21,393 nt of DNA from an uncultured Eubacterium sp. (GTDB lineage Bacteria > Bacillota > Clostridia > Oscillospirales > Acutalibacteraceae). The notes under the pieces are model-generated. The model ran no database searches. It worked only from the letters and a program-made list of their open reading frames with translations, and was not told where the DNA came from. Shown here one piece after another: positions 17,161 to 21,393 of the stretch. Made by a program: the position numbers and the translations under genes. The first letter of the stretch is position 1. Every line of letters starts with the position of its first letter. The stretch lies in the NCBI GenBank assembly GCA_902462495.1, contig CABQCC010000014.1, positions 1 to 21,393 on the forward strand, given 5' to 3'.

Positions 17161-18336
17161 ATGACAGAGTATAAGTTGAAATACGGATGCAACCCAAACC
17201 AAAATCCGGCAAGAATTCATATGGACGGCAAGGAACTTCCGTTCACCGTTCTCAACGGTGCGGCAGGTTACATCAATTTGCTTGACGCCTTCAATTCGTG
17301 GCAACTTGTCAGAGAATTAAAAGAAGCAACAGGACTTCCGAGTGCCGCAAGCTTCAAGCATGTTTCTCCGGCAGGCGCAGCAGTTGCACAACCGCTTGAC
17401 GAGGCAGACAGAAAAGTTTGTATGGTTCCCGACGGTCTTGAGCTTTCTCCGATTGCACAGGCTTATGTCAGAGCAAGAAGCACAGACAGACAATCATCAT
17501 TCGGCGATTTTGTTGCTCTTTCCGACGAGTGTGACGAATCGGTTGCACAGTTCCTTATGAAAGAGGTGTCGGACGGTATCATTGCTCCGTCATACAGCGA
17601 AAAGGCACTTGAACTTCTCAAATCAAAGCGCAGAGGCAACTTCCTCATCATCCAAATGGACAGCGATTATGTTCCTGAGGAGATGGAAACAAAGCAGGTT
17701 TTCGGCATTAAGTTTGAGCAAAAGCGCAACAATGCAAAAATCACTATGAGCCTTTTTGACGATATGCCTACAAAGGTTAAGGAAATTCCCGAAATCGCAA
17801 AAATCGACTTGCTCATTTCTATGATTACACTCAAATATACTCAGTCAAATTCTGTTGTTTACGCACAGGGCGGTCAAACCCTCGGTGTCGGCGCAGGTCA
17901 GCAGAGCAGAATTCTCTGCACAAGAATGGCAGGCTCAAAGGCAGATATGCTTTGGCTCAGAAGAAACGAGAAAGTTCTCAATCTTCCGTTCATTGACGGC
18001 ATCAGAAAGTGCGATGCAGACAACGCTATTGACCTCTACATCTCTGATGATTACGAGGAACTTCTCAAAGACGGCGTGTGGGAGAGATACTTCACAGTTA
18101 AGCCTGAACCGTTCACAGCAGAAGAAAAAGCCGCATGGCACAAAAAGATGGACAATGTTGCCCTCGGTTCGGATGCGTTCTTCCCGTTTGAGGACAATAT
18201 CGAGCGTGCCGTTAAATCGGGCGTTAAGTACATTGCACAGCCGGGCGGTTCGGTCAGAGATGAGAATGTTATCGAATGTTGCGACAAATACGGTATCGCA
18301 ATGGCAATGACAGGCATCCGCCTCTTCCACCACTAA
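17161..18336 (+). CDS. Stand-alone AICAR transformylase (PurH C-terminal half)
   Basis: Transfers a formyl group from 10-formyltetrahydrofolate to AICAR, giving FAICAR, the next-to-last step to IMP. Seen: 391 residues that align with the transformylase part of bifunctional PurH/ATIC. Active-site Lys66-His67 lie in ASFKHVSPAGAA, with RSTDRQSSFGDFVALS, NSVVYAQGGQTLGVGAGQQSR and a closing GGSVRDENVIECCDKYGIAM. The methylglyoxal-synthase-like IMP cyclohydrolase domain (about 200 residues at the N-terminus of PurH) is missing, and the start is clean: AGGAG 7 nt before ATG and a promoter 50 nt upstream, so this is not a truncated gene. Ring closure must be done by another protein, which is not in this window. 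purA follows after 134 nt without a clear promoter of its own. Confidence 0.93.
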   Translation: MTEYKLKYGCNPNQNPARIHMDGKELPFTVLNGAAGYINLLDAFNSWQLVRELKEATGLPSAASFKHVSPAGAAVAQPLDEADRKVCMVPDGLELSPIAQAYVRARSTDRQSSFGDFVALSDECDESVAQFLMKEVSDGIIAPSYSEKALELLKSKRRGNFLIIQMDSDYVPEEMETKQVFGIKFEQKRNNAKITMSLFDDMPTKVKEIPEIAKIDLLISMITLKYTQSNSVVYAQGGQTLGVGAGQQSRILCTRMAGSKADMLWLRRNEKVLNLPFIDGIRKCDADNAIDLYISDDYEELLKDGVWERYFTVKPEPFTAEEKAAWHKKMDNVALGSDAFFPFEDNIERAVKSGVKYIAQPGGSVRDENVIECCDKYGIAMAMTGIRLFHH

Positions 18337-18344
18337 AATATTTT

Positions 18345-18369
18345 GCGGGAGGATGATTTTCTCCCCTGC
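18345..18369. other. Imperfect hairpin after the AICAR transformylase gene
   Basis: GGGAG (18347-18351) pairs with CTCCC (18361-18365) around a 9-nt loop, with an outer GC/GC separated by a bulge. No U-run follows, so termination would be weak and read-through to purA is likely. Confidence 0.3.
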
Positions 18370-18385
18370 AAATTAAATCATATAT

Positions 18386-18444
18386 GACGAACTTTGTTCG
18401 CCTGACAACAACAAAACCAATCGTAGGGGCGAACTGTGTTCGCC
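18386..18444. repeat. Two tandem GGCGAAC/GTTCGCC hairpins
   Basis: GACGAAC-TTT-GTTCGCC (18386-18402, one mismatch) and GGCGAAC-TGT-GTTCGCC (18428-18444, perfect 7-bp stem, preceded by TAGG) lie between the AICAR transformylase gene and purA. They look like two copies of a small dispersed palindromic repeat. Confidence 0.65.
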
Positions 18445-18470
18445 TAATATAAATTCTAAGGAGAATAAAA

Positions 18471-19745
18471 ATGGTACGAGCAATAGTAGGCGCCAACTGG
18501 GGCGACGAAGGCAAGGGTAAAATCACAGATATGTTTGCTGAAAAGAGCGACATCGTTATTCGCTTTCAAGGCGGTGCAAACGCAGGTCACACCATCATCA
18601 ATGAGCACGGCAGATTTGCACTTCACTTGATGCCGTCAGGTGTGTGCTATGACCACACAACCTGCATCATCGGCAACGGTGTTGCACTCGACATCAACAA
18701 GTTTATTTCTGAACTTGAGGATATCAAAAAGGCAGGACTTAATCCAAAACTTCTTGTAAGCAACAGAGCGCAAATCCTTATGCCATATCACATTTTACTT
18801 GACACATACGAAGAAGAAAGACTCGGCAAAAACGCATTTGGTTCAACAAAGAGCGGTATTGCACCTTTCTTCTCAGACAAATATTCAAAAATCGGTATTC
18901 AGGTTAACGAGCTTTTCGATGACGAAACTCTCAAAGCAAAGCTCAAGAACATCTGCACACTCAAGAACCTTACTCTTGAGCATGTTTACCACAAACCGCT
19001 TCTTGACGAGGACGAGCTTTTTGCTACCTGTGTTGAGTACAGAGAAAAGATTGCACCATATGTTTGCGACACTCACAAGTACATTGCACAGGCACTCAAA
19101 GACGGCAAAAACATCTTGCTTGAAGGTCAGCTCGGCACTCTCAAAGACCCTGACTTCGGCATTTATCCAATGGTTACTTCATCATCAACACTTGCAGGCT
19201 ACGGCTGTGTAGGTGCAGGCATTCCTCCTCACGAGGTTAAGGACATTGTTGTTGTAACAAAGGCTTATTCTTCTGCTGTCGGCGCAGGCGAATTTGTTTC
19301 CGAAATCTTCGGTGACGAGGCTCAAGAGCTTCGTATCCACGGCGGTGACAAGGGCGAATTCGGCGCAACAACAGGCAGACCGAGAAGAGTTGGTTGGTTC
19401 GACTGCGTTGCTTCTCGCTACGGCATTGAATGTCAGGGCGCAACACAGGTTGTTATGACTGCTCTCGACTGCCTCTCATATCTTGAAGAAATCAAGGTTT
19501 GCGTCGGCTACGAAATTGACGGCAAAATCACAAAGGATTTCCCAACAACTCCTATCCTCAAAAAGGCAAAGCCTGTCCTCAAAACACTCAAGGGCTGGCA
19601 CTGCGACATCAGAGGCATCAAGGACTTCAACAAACTTCCAAAGGAAGCACAGGACTATGTTCTCTTTATTGAAAACGAACTCGGCCATAAGATTAATATG
19701 GTTTCAAACGGCCCTGAAAGAGAAGCAATCATCTACAGAGACTAA
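18471..19745 (+). CDS. purA: Adenylosuccinate synthetase, divergent form
   Basis: Makes adenylosuccinate from IMP, aspartate and GTP, the first step from IMP to AMP. Seen over 424 residues: NWGDEGKGK with catalytic Asp12, FQGGANAGHT with His40, STKSGIAPFFSDK, FGIYPMVTSSSTLAG, and GEFGATTGRPRRVGWFD for aspartate/GTP binding. Length is usual for the family (about 425-430). Against the E. coli enzyme, as I recall its sequence, several IMP-site positions differ: the EGAQG motif is EGQLG here (the Gln224 position is Leu), and the ARRGLR segment that reaches into the partner subunit is SKIGIQ (Arg143 is Lys). This looks like a diverged PurA subfamily rather than a dead enzyme, since the catalytic Asp/His and the P-loop-like GDEGKGK are intact. 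Start ATG has AAGGAG 7 nt upstream. A strong terminator follows. Confidence 0.93.
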   Translation: MVRAIVGANWGDEGKGKITDMFAEKSDIVIRFQGGANAGHTIINEHGRFALHLMPSGVCYDHTTCIIGNGVALDINKFISELEDIKKAGLNPKLLVSNRAQILMPYHILLDTYEEERLGKNAFGSTKSGIAPFFSDKYSKIGIQVNELFDDETLKAKLKNICTLKNLTLEHVYHKPLLDEDELFATCVEYREKIAPYVCDTHKYIAQALKDGKNILLEGQLGTLKDPDFGIYPMVTSSSTLAGYGCVGAGIPPHEVKDIVVVTKAYSSAVGAGEFVSEIFGDEAQELRIHGGDKGEFGATTGRPRRVGWFDCVASRYGIECQGATQVVMTALDCLSYLEEIKVCVGYEIDGKITKDFPTTPILKKAKPVLKTLKGWHCDIRGIKDFNKLPKEAQDYVLFIENELGHKINMVSNGPEREAIIYRD

Positions 19746-19758
19746 TAAACAAAAAATT

Positions 19759-19790
19759 TACCTCTCCAAACGGAGAGGTATTTTTTCTTT
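19759..19790 (+). terminator. Rho-independent terminator of purA
   Basis: TACCTCTCC (19759-19767), loop AAAC, GGAGAGGTA (19772-19780), then TTTTTTCTTTT. A 9-bp perfect stem with a U-run, 14 nt after the purA stop. Confidence 0.92.
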
Positions 19791-19820
19791 TAAATACATC
19801 TTATAATCAACCGAATTATG

Positions 19821-19874
19821 CCTCCTCTTTTAATAAAAGGGGAGGTGTCAACACGAAGTGTTGACGGTGGGGTT
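19821..19874. repeat. Half copy of the composite hairpin repeat
   Basis: CCTCCTCTTTT-AAT-AAAAGGGGAGG (19821-19845, 11 bp with one G-T pair), then GTCAACAC-GAA-GTGTTGAC (19847-19865), then GGTGGGGTTTT. The order CCTCC-hairpin, second hairpin, G-rich plus TTTT matches the left half of the element at 9481-9534, with different inner-stem sequence. Confidence 0.7.
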
Positions 19875-19876
19875 TT

Positions 19877-19911
19877 AAAAATGCTGTAAGTTTGATACTT
19901 ACAGCATTTTT
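19877..19911. terminator. 15-bp hairpin, bidirectional terminator
   Basis: AAAAATGCTGTAAGT (19877-19891), loop TTGAT, ACTTACAGCATTTTT (19897-19911). The perfect stem ends in A/T runs on both sides, so it can stop transcription both from purA and from the nucleotidyltransferase, whose stop codon it touches. Confidence 0.85.
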
Positions 19912-20195
19912 CATGCAATCTTGATTCCTTCTTTAATAACATTGTCATAAAACGGTGTGGATTTGTCTATCTCGCAAATTTCAAATGCGTCAACATCCTT
20001 GCCCGTAAGCTGTCGCAAATCCTCGGCAAAGGCGAAAATATTATATTTTTTAAATCCGTCACCACCAAAAACAACATCAACATCCGAATTTTCGGTTTCT
20101 TCGCCCCTTGCATATGAGCCGAAAAGGAGCGCATATTCCGCATTATATTTTACAAGCAGTTGTCTGATTTGATTTTCTATTTCTGTTTTTGTCAT
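19911..20195 (-). CDS. Minimal nucleotidyltransferase (MNT family)
   Basis: A 94-residue protein of the minimal nucleotidyltransferase fold, which transfers nucleotides to proteins or small molecules. Seen: the signature LLFGSYARGEETENSDVDV with catalytic Asp38 and Asp40, and a third acidic residue Asp69 (GKDVDAFEI). Many relatives pair with a HEPN protein as a toxin-antitoxin system (MntA AMPylates the HepT toxin); no HEPN gene flanks this one. Start: ATG 20195 with AAGGAG about 9 nt upstream; an in-frame ATG at 20234 lies upstream of the -10 box and was rejected. Divergent from the ClC gene. Function is unresolved: orphan antitoxin-like enzyme or an independent transferase. Confidence 0.85.
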   Translation of the reverse strand: MTKTEIENQIRQLLVKYNAEYALLFGSYARGEETENSDVDVVFGGDGFKKYNIFAFAEDLRQLTGKDVDAFEICEIDKSTPFYDNVIKEGIKIA

Positions 20196-20223
20196 AAAAT
20201 CGCTCCTTTCTTTTTCTAATATT

Positions 20224-20252
20224 ATTATACACAAACACCAAAGCTAAATCAA
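20224..20252 (-). promoter_or_regulatory. Promoter for the nucleotidyltransferase
   Basis: On the minus strand: TTGATT (20252-20247), 17-nt spacer, TATAAT (20229-20224). Predicted start is near 20217, about 22 nt before the ATG at 20195. Confidence 0.7.
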
Positions 20253-20287
20253 CACAATTTCTGTCGGCGGATATTTCCAATTTCTTG

Positions 20288-20316
20288 TTGAAAAGTGCAG
20301 AGGTAATATATATAAT
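20288..20316 (+). promoter_or_regulatory. Promoter for the ClC gene, abutting its start codon
   Basis: TTGAAA (20288-20293), 17-nt spacer, perfect TATAAT (20311-20316). The predicted transcription start (20322-20324) coincides with the ATG at 20323, implying a leaderless mRNA. Confidence 0.7.
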
Positions 20317-20322
20317 ATAGGT

Positions 20323-21393
20323 ATGAGAGAACAAAAGAAATTAAACACGATTAGAAAAATTGAATCAAAAAACAGCGAAGCATTCTTTCTTGTGATAAGA
20401 GGGCTTGAGGTTGGCTTGGTTGCCGGCTTGATTGCAGTACTGTACCGATATATGTTGTCCGTAGCGGAGGACGGACTCAACAAGGTTTTAACCTTTATTC
20501 ACGGTAGCTGGTGGAAAATTGCAATTTGGTTTGGTATTTTATGGCTTATCGGCACTTTTGTGTCGTACATCATCAAATGGGAACCTGCTTCGGGCGGTTC
20601 GGGTATTCCGCAGGTTACAGGTGAAGTTAAAGGCAGAATGTCGCCGTCTTGGTGGAGGGTGCTCGTTGCAAAGCTCATCGGCGGTACGGCGTCGGTGTTT
20701 GCAGGTCTTTCACTCGGCAGAGAAGGTCCGAGCGTTCAGCTTGGCGGTATGGCGGCAAAGGGCGTTGCAAAAATCACAAAGGCAGACAAAACTACCGAAC
20801 TTCGTATGATTTCCTGCGGTGCAGGTGCAGGTATGGCGGCTGCGTTCAACGCTCCGCTTACAGGAATTATGTTTGTGCTGGAGGAAATTCATCATTCTTT
20901 TGATAAAAACATTCTTTGTATGGGCATTGTTTCGACCGTTGTTGCGGACTTTGTGTCAAAGCTGTTTTTCGGTCAAAACACTATTTTCAACTACAACACC
21001 GTTACTTTTCCGCTGAAATATTATTGGATTCTTATTCTGCTCGGAATCATTCTTGGACTTTCGGGCGTCGGATATACAAAAATTATGCTCAAAATTCAGG
21101 ACTGCTTCAAGGGACTGAAAAGTATTCCGAACAATGTAAAACTTCCGATTGTTTTCGTTTTCAGCGGAATTGTCGGTCTTATCTGCCCACAGGTGCTTTG
21201 CGGCGGACACTCAATGGTTGAGTTTTTGATGAACGAAAAGCCGGGGTTCGGTATGATGTTCACTCTGCTTGTTGCAAAATTCTTGTTTGGCGCAATTTGT
21301 TTTGCGTGCGGTGCGCCGGGCGGAACGCTTTATCCGCTTTGCATTTTGGGCACATATCTCGGTGCGTCATTCGGTATGATTGCACTCAACATT
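20323..21393 (+). CDS. ClC-family chloride channel/antiporter (partial, runs off right edge)
   Basis: Membrane protein of the ClC family, which moves chloride, usually against protons. The first 357 residues are present and the reading frame is open to the window end. Seen: cytoplasmic N-terminus, then helices. Filter motif GSGIPQ has Ser93; the gating glutamate Glu134 is in GREGPSVQLGG; AAAFNAPLTGIMFVLEE carries Glu188 at the place of the proton glutamate of E. coli ClC, suggesting an H+/Cl- exchanger rather than a channel. GAPGGTLYP is the third filter motif. GREGP followed by S fits chloride rather than fluoride ClC proteins. The C-terminal part, including the chloride-binding Tyr and any CBS or TrkA_C domain, is beyond the window. 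No ribosome site is properly spaced; the start ATG sits about 6 nt after the -10 box. Confidence 0.92.
   Translation, partial: MREQKKLNTIRKIESKNSEAFFLVIRGLEVGLVAGLIAVLYRYMLSVAEDGLNKVLTFIHGSWWKIAIWFGILWLIGTFVSYIIKWEPASGGSGIPQVTGEVKGRMSPSWWRVLVAKLIGGTASVFAGLSLGREGPSVQLGGMAAKGVAKITKADKTTELRMISCGAGAGMAAAFNAPLTGIMFVLEEIHHSFDKNILCMGIVSTVVADFVSKLFFGQNTIFNYNTVTFPLKYYWILILLGIILGLSGVGYTKIMLKIQDCFKGLKSIPNNVKLPIVFVFSGIVGLICPQVLCGGHSMVEFLMNEKPGFGMMFTLLVAKFLFGAICFACGAPGGTLYPLCILGTYLGASFGMIALNI

Noticed and set aside
20143..20334. Minus-strand open frame upstream of the nucleotidyltransferase considered as a HEPN partner
   Set aside because: It overlaps two strong promoters, has no HEPN RxxxxH motif and no convincing ribosome site.

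Overview
The window looks like the chromosome of a low-to-mid GC gut-type Clostridia member (Ruminococcaceae/Oscillospiraceae-like). The grounds are AGGAGG-type ribosome binding sites, SigA-type promoters, secreted Big_2/FIVAR and leucine-rich-repeat proteins with dockerin-like C-termini, and hairpin repeats rich in CTCCCCTT/AAGGGGAG. The assignment is from family composition only; no 16S or marker phylogeny is possible here. No tRNA, rRNA, CRISPR array, transposase or phage gene was seen.

Left third (1-9400, minus strand): a cell-surface block. A strong promoter at 9366-9394 drives a 2188-residue secreted protein built from five tandem copies of an approximately 265-residue unit (Ig-like + Big_2-like + FIVAR) plus a truncated sixth copy. 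A secreted leucine-rich-repeat protein follows 20 nt later. A second, BspA-like leucine-rich-repeat protein lies further downstream and has its own promoter, whose -10 box sits inside an inverted repeat. The two LRR proteins share a C-terminal module (CxxC, then one dockerin-like calcium loop); the giant protein lacks it.

Middle (9400-15480): a composite hairpin repeat, then a minus-strand protein made only of PAS domains. Divergent from it is a plus-strand operon of purL (large single-chain FGAM synthase), a CsoR-type metal-sensing repressor with a histidine-rich N-terminus, and a small four-helix membrane protein. The operon ends at a perfect 11-bp hairpin of the same repeat family.

Right third (15480-21393): a translationally coupled pair of RimK-like ATP-grasp ligases on the minus strand. 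They are divergent from a stand-alone AICAR transformylase (the C-terminal half of the usual PurH), which is followed by purA. The two divergent promoters sit back to back on a 13-bp palindrome. Beyond the purA terminator and more hairpin repeats come a minimal nucleotidyltransferase (minus) and, divergently, a ClC chloride channel/antiporter that runs off the window and appears to be expressed from a leaderless transcript.

Metabolically, purL, the AICAR transformylase and purA are three steps of de novo purine/AMP synthesis, scattered over 9 kb and interrupted by unrelated or unexplained genes. The least explained items are the RimK-like pair, the repeat architecture of the giant surface protein with the shared dockerin-like module of its neighbours, and the composite hairpin repeat family.
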